NCBI GenBank assembly: GCA_030141605.1 | Contig: JAQGDQ010000003.1 | Coordinates: 2,251,501-2,315,500 of the forward strand | Origin: Tubiluchus corallicola | Lineage: Eukaryota; Priapulida; Priapulimorpha; Priapulimorphida; Tubiluchidae | Length of the DNA stretch: 64,000 nt | Direction of reading: 5' to 3' | Part shown: one piece after another, positions 1 through 12,454 of the stretch | Numbering within the stretch: position 1 is the stretch's first letter | Layout of the letters: each line of letters opens with the position of its first letter | Translations under genes and position numbers: made by a program | The notes under the pieces: generated by a model | Told to the model about the DNA's origin: nothing | The model's database searches: none | Seen by the model: only the letters and a program-made list of their open reading frames with translations

Positions 1-2040
1 TATATTGTAGGTTTGTGTATAAATAATTCGCACACGCACGCATGCACACAACAAGTAATTGCATATGGTGCGTCATGTATAAATAATCATTACAGCAGTA
101 GAGATGAGTACGACTGAATTGCCAGCCTAGGGTGTCGTAACGTCTTGATACACCCATGCACACAGACTCACATACAAGTATGATGTATGCATTATTACAT
201 ACAAAGATTCTATGAAGCTGAGCCTATATATTTAACTATATAAAATGATTGCCCTTAGCACCTAGGCCTGTATAAAATCAATTAATTTAAGCCCATCAAT
301 AAATAATATTTATCAAGACTTGTCAGTGGATTTAGCCGCAGGTGTTTTATTAGTACGCTTGTACAAGCACATTTTTTACACGTAAACAAACTGTATTTAA
401 TGAACAATTAGTTTGACGTAAGTCTAACTGAATCTTAAAAAAATAGGCTAAATATAAGTGATGTCTGCACATGATATATAAAGTGTTATGACACGCCTGC
501 CGATTCTAATTTATGCGCCAGATTGGCTTCTCACCTGAATTCCGTAACTTGATTTTGACCTAGTTAGTTGGTTGTAATAGAGGTGAAAGTAATGCCGGCT
601 GCTTAGGATGACAGCTCTGATGTTTCGTTTTGTTATTTTTTGTTCACTGATAATAGAAAAGAGGAGTAATGTCATAAATGCATTTCCGTTTGTTCAACGT
701 GATTTTATAACCAACTCCAACTCATAACGAAGGCCAATGCATGATTATATGCTTTTTAAACATCTTTCAACTTGGAGATAACAAAACTTGTAGATACTTA
801 GATTAAGTTTTGTTCTGGAAAAATTAATTGATCTTCTGAAAAAATCGATTTTTTCTATGAAAGGTATTACACATGAAAGTCAGGCCTAATATTTCTTCAA
901 GTTATATTTCCTGATAAGAACATATTAAGTAGGAATGTTTTTTTAGAATATTTCCCCAGAAACAGAATACTACCAGGTACTTGCAAACTTTCTTTATGAT
1001 CAACTTTCTTAACGTCTTTTGTAAATAAGCCTATTAATTTTCATGAGATATGATTATAATAGTTTTTATTTTAACTACTAATTATTCTGTATGCCTTATG
1101 CTTGCTTTAAATAATATTCAAAATATAACAGCTGCTATAAATCGCCAAAGAGAGATGTTGGCCTCGCAGTCTTTGCTTAGTGTACAAAATATTTAACTTG
1201 TAACAAACTGTGTTATAATTAACATTTTATTATAATTACCTGGCTGCATCCTTGCGAAATTTAAAAAGACATTTTTATTTGTGTTTCACAACTCACTGCT
1301 GAGCGTATGTTAACGGGCTTTGCTTTGGTTGTCTCACAATTCATCTGCGACAGGACACGCAGCTTGCGCTATGGCGTACTTGATAACAACAGTCCGTACT
1401 TTCCCAAGTATAGTGGTATGTATATGGTGGTAAACACATACGCAAGTATATGGTGGTACCAAAGTATAGAAAACTCTTTATACACGTTGGTCACACGACG
1501 AATATTGGAGCGACCGTGACTTTAGTAACAACTACAAACATTTAGAAGGTTGGATTAATGATAAAAAGAATTGTAAAATATTGGCACAGAGAAAGGAAGA
1601 GAAGATAGTTTATATGGTAAATACTAGTTTAATATAAAGAACGGCAAGCACTGAAAGTGTTGGGTTTAAGTGTTCGTGCTAAAGTGCGATATTTCTTAGA
1701 TAACTTCTTCTTGCAAATGCTTTACTATTCACTTACATCTTTAGTATTGTATCCTGTGTTTTGGCATTGCAAAAACAGCTATCCTAAAATCCCTCGCTAC
1801 AGCTCAAGATAAGATAGTGAAAATCATTACATTTAGTCTATATCCTGCTATGTTACACCCTCTTATGTAATACTTAAACTGCTAAAACCTAGTGAAATTT
1901 ACTAATTAGAGCTGGCGAAATTCATGTATCATTTCAAAAATAAGAACTGACCTGAACTATTCTCTAACTATTTTACTCCCATATCTGAAATCCGTAACTA
2001 TGAAAGTAGATCTGCCACTCATGGTACATATTTTATGCCA
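1..2040. other. AT-rich stretch with no recognised gene
   Basis: Both strands were read for coding exons. Only short chance open frames occur, including one of about 70 codons at 1307-1519 that lacks any recognisable domain or splice context. No RNA gene or repeat was recognised. Confidence 0.6.
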
Positions 2041-2049
2041 AGATTCATG

Positions 2050-4290
2050 GTCAGATGACTAGTCATGAAATTCAACCCGGTAGATACAGTGAAGATGGAA
2101 GAATTAATTCCTATCGCAATCAGCATATTAAAACAACAAATCCAAAAATTAAAATCTGGCAAAAGGACTGGCATTGATTATGTATCAAATGAAATGATTA
2201 AGTCTGCAATGGATAATACTTGCCAGGCCCTTTTCTAGGCTGATGAATTCAGTACTGGAAAAAGGCAAATATCTAGAGAACTGGTCTAAGAGCATTTAAA
2301 GTCCCGTATTTAAAGGAGGAACACTATAATATTATTACCGTGGAATGACTTTAGATTTACTGATAAAAGAAAACAATAAAAAAGGCTCTTAGTTATATGC
2401 CTGCTTTATTGATTTCGCAACAGCTTTTGAAAGGGTAAGTCATGATATTAATTTTAATTAGCAAATTAAAAAGACATCGAACTGATGAACTTCCAACGTA
2501 TCATTAAAGATATATATAATAAAAGTCTAACCACAGTTAAAAAATCAGACACTTTTTCTCCCTCTTTAAAACTGAAACTGGCATTAGACAAGGTGACACT
2601 TTTAGTACAACTCTGCTTAATGTACATGTTAATGATCTTCCTAATTTTTTACCTGGTGGGAATCCCCCGACTTTGTATGACAAATTCATTAAATGCTTAC
2701 CGTATGCTGACGACCTAGTTATTTTCAGTACATCTGAAGATGGGCTACAAAATAAAATCAACAAACTAGCTTTATATGCAAAACAGAACTCATTACAAAT
2801 TAATTATATCAAAACTAAAGTTGTTAACTTTGGAAAAAAACCATCCAGTAAAACATTGAATACTCACTTTTATCTTGGCCATACATTATTAAAAAAAGAA
2901 AAACATATCAAATACCTAAGAATGTACTTTACAACAATGGTTCATACACAAAGCACTGTGATACAATGAGAAAACAAGGCATTAGGGCATGATTTAAATG
3001 AAAATCTCTAATATTTCAATTCAGTTTTGAGGTAAATATACTTCTCTGCCTATTTGAATCCCTAGTCTCACCAGTAGCACTTTATGGGTGCGAAATTTGG
3101 TGTCAGTCCTTTATATCTAAACTAAATAACATAAACACTGACAGCTGAGAAACGCTTCTAAAAAAGTGGAATCTTTTTCTATGTGAGTTCGTTCCATACG
3201 TTCAGAACAGATTCTCAAAATGGGTTTCAGGTGTCTAGGGAAGTGCTTCCAATATAGCGTGTAAAGCTGAATTGGGCATTAACCACTGCTAATTGAAGCA
3301 TCAACAATTCCTCACAAATATCTATTAATGACTCATATAAAGCCAAGGAATACATTATTTAAAAATGTGCATAGTTACTAGTCTCTTGAAGAAGTGAAAC
3401 AGCTTTATAGAAAATTAGAAGATTTTCTTTGGAAACACAAATTAAAAGAATTCAGTAATAAATCAAATTAGGGCACAGAAAACTATTTTTTACAGTGCTA
3501 CATAATGATACAGTACTAGACAAAATGGTGGCAAAAACAGACAAAGATTTTATAAATCAATGTAAAAATCAATTATAAATTAGAAGATCATCTGAAAATT
3601 ATTTCTAATAAGAAACAGAGACAAAAGATTACTATTATCGCAATTAAGATTCCAATTAAGATTAATTTCCATGACCTGGAAATAGAACGCAGTAGATATA
3701 GAAATAAAAAAGAGGATGAAAGGCTTTGTCAATACTGTCACAACAATAGCTCTAAATTAGTTTAAGACGAATTACATTACCTTTCTACTTGTCCTTTGTA
3801 TGAAGATATTAGACAAAAATGTGAGCGCAAAATATATATAATCTATCTTTACAAGATTAATATTAAAGGTAATGTATACTCAGTAATGTGGCTTTTTCTA
3901 AATACAGACCCAGAGACCTTTCACTTTGGAAACTACTTAAATGAATGTGAAAAAAAGGCAGTTATATCTTGGTGGTAATCTGTGAGTGCTGGTCAAACCT
4001 TGTGCTGTGAGTGTGTAATTTCTCGTTTGTGATTATTTTAATTATTTAGGTTTTGTGCTTTTACTATTTCTTTCTTGTTGTAGCATAAAATATTATTTCA
4101 TTAGAGCATATAATTTCTTATTAGATTTAAGTAGGCTATTTAAGTAAGTTGTACAAACTCATGTTTTTGCAACGTCACGTAATTGTATTTGTTATATTTT
4201 GTATTTCTTGTACTCTGATTTTTTTATTTGTACTTGTAATTTTTTCCATGACACACTATTGTATTTGTGAAATATGAATTTAATTGAATT
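2050..4290 (+). mobile_element. Degenerate non-LTR retrotransposon (reverse transcriptase remnant)
   Basis: Broken frames read as a LINE reverse transcriptase. In order they show a SGKRTGID segment near 2160, a CFIDFATAFERV motif near 2400, a GIRQGDTFSTTLLNVHVNDL-like stretch near 2590, the catalytic box YADDLVIFS near 2703, and KTKVVNFGK near 2815. A cysteine/histidine cluster of the LINE C-terminal type (CQYC with a later HYLSTCPLYEDIR) lies near 3735-3810. Stops and frameshifts break every domain, so the copy is dead. It is truncated at the 5' side. The 3' end is a T-rich tail finishing in AATTTAATTGAATTGAAATT near 4270-4290. The motif layout suggests a CR1/Jockey-type clade, but the clade is inferred. 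Confidence 0.85.
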
Positions 4291-4450
4291 GAAATTAAGT
4301 AAGTTGTAAAACTTATGTTTTTGCAACGTTGCACTATTGGATATGTTATAATTATTTTGTATTTGTTCTTGTACTTAGATTTTTTTGTAATTGTAATTTT
4401 TTCTCATGATGCACTACTGTATTTGTACAATAAAATTAAATTGAAAAATT
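4137..4450 (+). repeat. Two tandem copies of a ~150-bp LINE 3' tail
   Basis: The stretch beginning AGTAAGTTGTACAAACTCAT near 4142 recurs as AGTAAGTTGTAAAACTTATG near 4291. Each copy runs through TTTTTGCAACGT, a T-rich block with TTGTACT, and a final AAATTGAA-rich tail. The copies are diverged, so the duplication or double insertion is not recent. It follows directly on the reverse transcriptase remnant. Confidence 0.75.
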
Positions 4451-4524
4451 GAACATCCGAGCAAAGGTGTCTGGCCTTGCGCTTGTTTAATTCAGTACAA
4501 GAATGTATTTTGATCGGAAGTGGT

Positions 4525-5690
4525 GCTGACAAGCCAGTGGTGTAGCAGTGTCTAATTTTTTGCTGGATTGTTTCTGCGTTTACCAGTCTGAAGGGCAGAT
4601 TTCTTTTATTTTAGTAAATAAAATGCACGCGAAAGGTCATGGTATAATGAAGTAGTTGAGGCTACAAAAATATACCATAGATGCTAAGTAATACTAATAA
4701 TAGTAATAGAACTTAGAAGGGTGAAGGTCATGAAAAACTCTGAATGGAAAAAAGAAATGAAGAATAATATTGAATATTTTATAAAGAATGAATATGCAGA
4801 AAAATTGCAGGAGCAGCACTAAATTAAGATTTTTAAAACATACCGAGTGGAAACGACAAAATTACATAGACAACATGCAAGGCACATATTAAAAATAAGC
4901 CTGAATATGATTAAAGTTAAAGGAAACTATAAGAATGAGTTTAAGGATCAGTTATTATGCCCAGTGTGAACATGTGCTTAAATGTGGCAGATATATTAAT
5001 GAACAGTGAAAAAGAAGGATTGCTAGAAATCAGAAATCTAGTGAACAAATGCATGGAATACAGGATAAAGACAAATAAAAAGATTAAACTTTAAAGTGGG
5101 AAAAGACAACTGAAAGATCAGCATTATAGAAAAATAGATTTTGCACCCTATAAAGGTGCCCGTCTCTGATAGGTGGGGAGAGTCGAGTATCACAATTGCA
5201 ATCGCAGTACAAGTCTTCTTAGGAAAGTTTTAATAATAAGATGGCAATACATAATCAGAAATGGAGATTTATACACCAGAACAAAAGAAATTTATTGGAG
5301 TTCAAAAGTCAAGATCCAAAGATTAAGATGGCTAGGACATCTTCTAAGATTACCAAATGAAGGACCAGTAAGAATTGCCTTAAAGGAAGCCTTAAATCTT
5401 TGCAAAAAAATACCTGACAAACCTAAAACAACTTGGATAGCTAAGATAAATAAAGATGTGCAACAACTTCAACCAAATCTTTCTTTAGGAGTAGAACTTA
5501 CGCTGTTAGCTGCAGATAGAAGTGGGTGGATCACTCTGATAAATGTTGATACCTCAATGCCTACAATAGGTGGAATGAGATTTTGAAGAAAAGACAAGCC
5601 ACGGGCATAGTGGTGTATAATTTTTGCTGGATTAATTTCTATGTTTACCTGTCTTGAGGGCATATTTCTTTTGTTTTAGAGTTCTGTCTG
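4525..5690 (+). mobile_element. Second LINE family remnant, C-terminal part, flanked by its own 3' end repeat
   Basis: An open frame at 5173-5586 contains QRLRWLGHLLRLPNEGPVR followed by KPKTTWIAKINKDV, the conserved C-terminal region of many non-LTR retrotransposon polyproteins. Upstream (4800-5060) a broken frame resembles the 14-kb LINE, with LLCPVC corresponding to LLICPMC. A segment with TTTTTTGCTGGATTGTTTCT at about 4525-4615 recurs at about 5595-5685 with TTTTTGCTGGATTAATTTCT. This means an older 3' fragment sits just upstream of a longer second copy of the same family. It is non-functional. Confidence 0.7.
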
Positions 5691-5699
5691 CCCTATGTC

Positions 5700-6330
5700 T
5701 ACAATTGATATAATGGGCATATGATCATAATGCGCAGTCATTTAGACGAAGTGGAAAAGTTATCGTAAAATTGTTGTAGGCTGTTTATTAAAGCTAAAAC
5801 GTTTGAGCAGGTGTGGAGCCTTACTAGGAGTAGCATCTGAAATAGAATCTGGCACAATCGTTTAACACTTTAACCTCATTATACTAGCTCATATAACTTC
5901 ATAGGACTGCCGGTATTAAAAGTGTGTGGTAGTCATTCGGTCATTATTATTATTTTAAACTGTTAAATGAAAACGGGAAGTGCATCATTTAGGACCGCAC
6001 GAAATCGTGAAACTTAGCTATAAGTAAGGAAGCCGAGTGAAATTGTGAAACTTATAAGGAAAAGAAAAAGAACTAATCATTCATCCTATAATATACCTAG
6101 TCACTACTATACCAGTCAGACAGCTTGCAACCTTGGCTTTGGCCCCTTCCCATTTCCGACAGCCAGTGCGGCTTGTGTATAGGCACTGTGGAACTGCCAC
6201 ACTATTTTCACTCGATATTATCTCTAATATTCAATATAATTTCTTTTTTCTTTAATGCCTTATAATTGTGCATACTTGTAAATCCTTGTGCTGAACCAGC
6301 GCATGTGGCAGAACTGTGTACTTCGCAATC
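5700..6330. other. No recognised gene
   Basis: This is AT-rich sequence between the LINE remnants and a weak candidate exon at 6335. Nothing coding or structured was recognised. Confidence 0.5.
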
Positions 6331-6334
6331 AGAG

Positions 6335-6438
6335 ATGTTACCGAAACTGAATTTACAAACTGAAATTTTAAAACATAGAAAACCAAAATTTTTTGCAAAG
6401 CCAACTACTATTAAAACTGAAAAAAAGAAAATTCTAAA
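6335..6438 (+). CDS. Possible first coding exon of an unrecognised gene
   Basis: An ATG opens a 34-codon lysine-rich frame (MLPKLNLQTEILKHRKPKFF at its start) that runs straight into a consensus splice donor, AAA|GTAAGT. A good acceptor (GCTTTACAG) lies at 7338, and the following segment reads FASHSTIIASNLANERKT then stop in one frame. However, that frame does not match the phase left by this donor; the matching frame stops after 11 codons. I do not recognise the peptide. It could be a short gene, a 5' UTR exon with an upstream ORF for MRPS21 just downstream, or chance. Confidence 0.25.
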
Positions 6439-7659
6439 GTAAGTAAAATATTTTGTCTGCTTTTATTTGCTGTGATGCAAAATTACTGATAAAAAATTCT
6501 AATACAAAAACTTGATGGAGTGGCTTACCTTAGAAAATGCGTATAAATAATGTTTTTGGACTTAAGCATCCTTAATGATAAATGTTTAAAGATCATAATG
6601 CTTCTTTAAAAATAAACAAATTTTATTTTGTAGATATTTTGTTGCCTATATTTCATAAATTATAAAAATAAACGTGTTTCTGCTGAAGTAAATTCAAACG
6701 TGGTTTGATATTATGGTTGATTGGGCCTGGAGACCCTAAAACTTTGCAGTTGTCATCAATGAAGATACGCTGCATTCCCGGTAAAAGCACTTCACAAACT
6801 GTTATGCAAACGAAATTTTCTCTTTATTTGAACTAATTTAGCCAAGATTTTTCAGCGGTTTTTGAAATCTTCGAGAAAAGAAAAGGCAAATTGGATAATC
6901 GGCAATAATCGATGCATTATCGGCAAACCGAAACGAAAATTTCATTTTGGTAATATCCCTGTTCACAATCATATAGTCTAGTACTATAAGCAAAAAAAAA
7001 TCAAAATTTGTGTTCATTATACTGCCTACAGGAACATCTTGTAAAATGCAACAGACACAACTTAAGGGCTTTTTAAAAAAAGGGTTTATCAAGGGCACTT
7101 TTTATTACAAACAGAAGTGTTTGCCATAGACTGATTTTTTTGGTGAATACTTTAAATAGCAAATAATAATTAGGCCTATCCTAAAATATCCTGGTATATA
7201 TATTTTATAAATATGAATATTTGCTGATTTTTAAAACACAACTGTGATGTGGCTAACACTTTAAAGTATAATGAAAAAGACGGTTATAAAAAACAAAAAC
7301 TGTCACATTGTGAATTGTATGTTTTTCCTGCTTTACAGAATTTGCTTCTCACTCGACAATCATTGCATCTAATTTAGCAAATGAGCGCAAGACCTGATGA
7401 GAGCGTTCATCTCTCGGTAATAGAAACTGAGCTAGGTATATAAAACATATAGGATAGGTAATTAATGTTGCAACATTGTTCAAGTATCTAAATTACTACC
7501 AACAGTTTTTGTTAGGAAGAGCTGCATACAGCTTTGGACTTTTGGAAATACACAACCCAATGCCAATAATGAGAAGATTATGACAGTACACTCAGTGATA
7601 GAGTTTCTTTCTATACCAAACAGTAACATCTATTTAAACCCGTATGGTCTATTTTTTAG

Positions 7660-7705
7660 GTCAATTTCTGCTAGAAGATAAATTGTTGAGCAACAAGCCA
7701 CCACA
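7660..7705 (+). other. Probable 5' UTR of MRPS21 after a splice acceptor
   Basis: A T-rich tract ending in TTTTTTAG at 7659 is followed by 46 bases up to the MRPS21 ATG. The upstream UTR exon was not identified. Confidence 0.4.
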
Positions 7706-7975
7706 ATGTCTTGGGCAAAGAATCACCCAAAGTTTTTTGCACGGACGGTGATGGTAATAAACAATGATGTGGAAGAAGCCATGAGAGGACTAAATAGAGT
7801 GATGGGTGCAGAAGGTCTGTTGGATTTAATCCGCAGAAGAAGATATTACGAGAAGCCATTTCAAATGAGAAAGCGTGTTGCGTATGAGAAGTGTAAAGAG
7901 ATTTACAATACAGAAATGCAGTGCAAAGTGGCATTCGTGATGCGAAAAAACAGAGCATACCCATTTTTAAATTGA
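7706..7975 (+). CDS. MRPS21: Mitochondrial ribosomal protein S21 (bS21m)
   Basis: This encodes an 89-residue protein of the bacterial-type S21 family, a component of the small subunit of the mitochondrial ribosome. Family landmarks are present in order: KFFARTVMV near residue 10, a LNRVM segment near 30, the RRRYYEKPFQMRKR block near 50, a YEKC..IYN motif, and MRKNRAYPF at the C-terminus. Human MRPS21 is 87 residues and aligns end to end without gaps worth noting, which supports this ATG. The coding part is a single exon. An acceptor-like TTTTTTAG at 7652-7659 suggests a spliced 5' UTR. The gene lies on the plus strand and converges on SNAPC5. The basic composition fits rRNA binding; import into mitochondria is inferred from the family. 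Confidence 0.95.
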   Translation: MSWAKNHPKFFARTVMVINNDVEEAMRGLNRVMGAEGLLDLIRRRRYYEKPFQMRKRVAYEKCKEIYNTEMQCKVAFVMRKNRAYPFLN

Positions 7976-8249
7976 TGCCCATGATGTCCTGTTGCAGCTA
8001 TACATTTCACGTGCTTTGAAATTTTAAAATTCTACGTGCATATACCAATGTGTGATTGCAGTTACATTATACAATCGTGTGTTCAAAATGTGGCAGACAT
8101 TGATTGATCAAGTTCTAGTAGATTTGACGTACAATGCATAATTCACAATGTTTGATTGATATAGTGTCACCTTTGCTTAAAAATTAGTGTTTAACTTGTG
8201 CTGTTCAAATGCTGTTATTCTTACTTTTCCTTATAATGGATGTTGTAAA

Positions 8250-8255
8250 ATTAAA
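8250..8255 (+). terminator. Candidate polyadenylation signal of MRPS21
   Basis: ATTAAA occurs about 275 bases after the MRPS21 stop. No AATAAA was seen nearer. The assignment rests on position only. Confidence 0.35.
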
Positions 8256-9140
8256 GTTTGAAAAGCATTAACAAATTAAACAATCATTGACAATTTACCA
8301 TGAAAATGTATTAAATGTACTAAGTAACTAAACTAAATTTAAGACTGAAATAGCAGTTAGCCTGGCATTGCCAAACAAAGCAAGATTGATAACGTATTTG
8401 CCTAGTGGCAAATAGTGAAAATTCTTTTCAACTTATGTGATACTTTTCATTTTTAAAATGCAACTGCAAAACATGAGGATATGCAATACACGTGAATAAC
8501 TTTGTGCACGTATATAATTTACTGTGCACATGTATTTTTTTCTGCTATACATATGGAAATGTTATAGCTTTGTCTTCTGCAGTAATTTGAATGAAATGTC
8601 TGATTGGATGTATACCAACATTTCAGTCTTCAGAATGGAACAATTGACTTGATCCTGTAATCCAAAGTATGGTAACATATCTGGTGTCAGTGATAAAAAA
8701 CCTGAATCATCAGTGCAAATTTTTTCAGTTTTGACAAATCATGTAAATACTGTGAATAGTCAATAAGAACTACAGCTAAGTATAATGTTAAGCAATGCGA
8801 AAGTGCAAGAAAAGATTGATTTATTAAACAGAATGCCACCATAACGTGCTATCGCAGCTACACTTTGATAAACACTTTGGTTGGGATAATAAACATTTAA
8901 AAACCAGGCAAATAAGAATTTTCGAAAAAATTATTTTTTACTGCTACCATTTACGTCAAGCATAGTGTAGGAAAGCCTACATGGCAGCCCGATGATATCA
9001 TACAATAACCTTGTAATTTACATACACAAAAATAATGCTAGAACACTATGTGCAGGCAGATGCCAAACAATAATGCTCAAGATCCAAGGGTCAAGAACAA
9101 CAATATTTTTAAAACACAATAAAGACTATAAATACTATAA
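8256..9140. other. Intergenic sequence between convergent MRPS21 and SNAPC5
   Basis: AT-rich, with no coding potential or RNA gene recognised. Confidence 0.5.
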
Positions 9141-9142
9141 AA

Positions 9143-9390
9143 ACAATCACTTAGCAGCAAAACCTACTTAAAGATATTTGTGGATTGCAACCACACTCAC
9201 CATTAAGGCTAAGGCTCAAGATTACACCATACAAATTGGCTAATAGTGCAGTATTGTGTCTTAGTGCAATACGTCTCTGTAAAGTGTAAAACCACGAACA
9301 ATCACTTAGCAGCAAAACCTTAAAGAGATGTTTGTGGATTGTAACCACACCCGCTATTATGGTTAAGCTTTGAGATGACACCACACTGCA
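9143..9390. repeat. Duplicated ~90-bp unit, period about 155 bp
   Basis: The sequence starting ACAATCACTTAGCAGCAAAA near 9144 recurs near 9299. Both copies continue with a TTTGTGGATTG..AACCACAC segment and a GGTTAAGC/GGCTAAGG segment. The copies differ by scattered substitutions. It lies just downstream (3') of SNAPC5. Confidence 0.75.
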
Positions 9391-9572
9391 TGGTGCAGCA
9401 TTGTAATGAAATTCCTCAGATGTGGTTTTGCCAATGGTCACTTATCACATGTCCACTTACTAACCAGGCTTGTCTATTCTTCTCGCTTCCGTCACTATGG
9501 CCAAAACTACTTGATTCCGTTGTTTTGGTTGACATTGAATGCTGTAGTAATTGGTGAAGGACATCCATGTTT

Positions 9573-9584
9573 TTTATTTTTATT
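9573..9584 (-). terminator. Two overlapping polyadenylation signals of SNAPC5
   Basis: TTTATT occurs twice on the plus strand (AATAAA on minus), at 9579-9584 and 9573-9578, only 20-30 bases after the stop codon. That would give a very short 3' UTR. Confidence 0.55.
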
Positions 9585-9604
9585 GTCTATTGTTTCACAC
9601 ATTC

Positions 9605-12454
9605 TCACGTCTTTGCTTGTTTGTCTACTTGGAACATGAAAGCCTTCAGTTGATCTTCGTAACTCGCTGGTTCATCATCATCGTCATCCTCTTCATCTAC
9701 AATACTTTCCTCATTAACAACATTTACATTTTCCTGAGCATCTGAAAAAGGCAAATGTGTGTGTTGGAACAATCTAGTATGAAACCTTCGCAAAACATTA
9801 ACTCAGCATTTGTACTTATTAAATGAAAGACAGAGCCATTGTTACCTTATCACCTTACTCACATAACTTTGCTGAATTAAAGACAAAATGTGCCATGCTA
9901 ATTTATGCAAGACTTATTGCTGGATTGCCAATTAAACCAACCTCAGCTGATAAATTTCGACTGTGTTACATGCAGGCAAAGGGTTAATAACTTTGTTCAC
10001 CAGATAATTTATTTGCAACTAGAATTTTGAAGTTTCTCATAGCTAAGGCTGTTCACTTGGTATTAAAAGTTGGAATTCGAGTCAAATCGAATCTAACTCC
10101 TTCGAATTTGAGACGAATCGAATCATAACATTTCAAATGTGGAGCATTATAACGTAGTTTTAACTATGCCGACTTAAGGACGGTTTTGGTTTGCAAGCAC
10201 ACCATTCATTCCACATGCACAGTGACTTTTTTGCACTCGGTTTACCCATTGTTCTATGGGTAACTCATGCTCGTTATATGTGGGAAGGGCGTGTGGTACA
10301 GTCACGAGGCTGTAAAACTCCCTTGCAATAAGCAAAAACTCATAATATTAGAGCTCACTTTTAAATACATCATTTAAGCCTAAGATTTGATGGACTTTGA
10401 GACTTACTCATAATAACCAAAGGCCTATTATAACAGACTTTGTTATAAGTGGATTAAAAGGTATTATACAACATTCGGGATCATTTCTTATCCATCACAA
10501 AACACCGTAGCATCAATAATTAATTTTGAAATTATAGAAAAATTACAGAAAGTGCAAATTTTTACAGAGCTCATATATCTAATCAATGTGCATTTATAAT
10601 AAATTTTATTTCAAGTTAGAGTTTTTAAAGCAGAGAGTATAGGTTAGTTTGGACAGTAGAGAACTCTATATTATGTTATGGTTGTTATGTTTTCAAATAT
10701 TTTTAAGCTGGGTAATACATACTATTTCTAAATAAGTTGCTGACTTCTAAGTTGAGATTCTGTTCATTTACAGCCTCGTCTTGTACATTCTCTTCCTGAA
10801 ACAAACAAAATTTGTTGATCACTGATTTACAAAGAGCAACACGTAAATAATAAATGCATAGGTAAGATATGCCTGCCATTTTGAATGCATCTGCAGCACT
10901 TTGATAATATACAGATCTTTTTACTAAAAACACTGCTCAATTAGCTCCAAAAAGCGCTCATCATGTACATCAACTAACATAATTAATCATGTGTTATGCC
11001 TTACCATCCTCATGTTGAGCAATGAGCATCACAAGTATTTTCATTGTTAAATTATGTATTTATCCTGGGTAAATATCAGCCTTCTTTCGGATCCATGCTA
11101 AGCACAGAGGCTTGTATATCTGTGTGCATATGTATATATTATGTGTGTGCGTGCGTGTGTGTGTATATACTGTCACAGCAGTCACTGTACATAACAGTTC
11201 TTACCTCACCATGTGTAGATGCAGATGCAGAATGCACAGACATAGATTGAGCAGCACTACTTGTTGTACCTGCTCCAATATTCTTTGATCGGACAATACT
11301 CTTCAAAGTTAACTCCTCTACCTAAATTGTTACATGTATTACAATTTTCATGCATGTCAAATCACAATTACTAACTGCTGCTAAGCTGTATGTCACTGTA
11401 TAAAAGGCAGTGCCAAAAATAACAATGTGTTTGTAATAATAAATGGTAACTGTAAAATGGAGCCGCACTAGATTACCTGATATATATGGTTACATTCACT
11501 TGTTTGCACGGATTCTGTTCAAAAGATATTAACCTTTTTGTGACACCAAAGACTGCTTTGAAGAAGTACCTTGCCAATGTGGTATACAGTGTGCTGTATT
11601 TCATGCTGGCAAACAATGATTCTTGGGAAAAACACTATACATGTACATGAATTTAGTACATTTATATATGAATCTTAGAATGCATGTGTGTCCTCTAATT
11701 TTATAGCAACCTCATCCAAGAGCCCACCAATCAGGCGATAGAATAATTTATTTATTACAGCAAATTGTATTTTTAACTTAAATTATGTTTGTCATACGCC
11801 TGTATTTAGCAAATTAGCTGAATGCCAAAATGTAAAGAAACTTATTTTATGATAAAAAAACAACAATCATATTGACAGCAGTATCACTAAACAGGAAAGT
11901 GAAAGTGATTATTTAACCATATAGTTACATGCTAATGCTCTAGCAAACGTGGCAAAGTATGGCATGACAGACTGGGATGAGGAATGTGAAACAAGTTTCA
12001 TTTTTCAAACCATTATGGGACAAAAGGTTTAACCACTTTTTTGTTAGCTATGGGCTTTTGTTGGAGAAACCCTATGGTAACATAGAGAAGGTTGCAGGGA
12101 AACCCTCAGATTATAATGAATAGATGCATCATGTTTTAAAAACGAATGAGTTTTGGTTAGAAAAATTTTGGTAAGTTACTGTCGAAATTACTTTAATCTT
12201 TGAACCAGATTCACAAGCAAATTGAAATGCTATTCGAAGAGGCAATACCTTAAACTTACTCTCTTTTAAAACTTGGGCCCATATGGGCCATAACTTATGC
12301 CAAATGACACAATGACGATGGTGCAGTTCTAGAATAATTTTTTTTCTGAGGAATTTACCTTTAAACGATTCATTTGGTCTCGCAATGCACTCTTAATTTT
12401 TAACAGTGCCTTTTCCTCTTCTTTCAGATTGCACAACTCCCCAAGTAAAGCCAT
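9605..12454 (-). CDS. SNAPC5: snRNA-activating protein complex subunit 5 (SNAP19)
   Basis: Four coding exons on the minus strand, 12454-12359, 11321-11205, 10795-10723 and 9741-9605, join in phase (0, 0, 1) to give 140 residues. The N-terminal part reads LKEEEKALLKIKSALRDQ then MNRLK|VEELTLKSI, which matches human SNAPC5 (KEEETLLRLKAALHDQLNRLK, then VEELALQS), including the position of the first intron. This helix is the family's leucine-zipper-like region. The tail is acidic (DEEDDDDDE near residue 113), as in the human protein, but continues about 28 residues further (YEDQLKAFMFQVDKQAKT), so this ortholog is longer than the 98-residue human form. SNAPc binds proximal sequence elements of snRNA genes for RNA polymerases II and III; that role is taken from the family. 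The gene converges on MRPS21. Confidence 0.9.
10120..10192 (+). repeat. Fragment of inverted-repeat element family A in SNAPC5 intron 3
   Basis: The stretch around AGTTTTAACTATGCCGACTT and GGTTTTGGTTTGCAAGCACA matches the terminus of the copy at 63137-63740 read on its minus strand. Only one end of the element is present. Confidence 0.7.
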
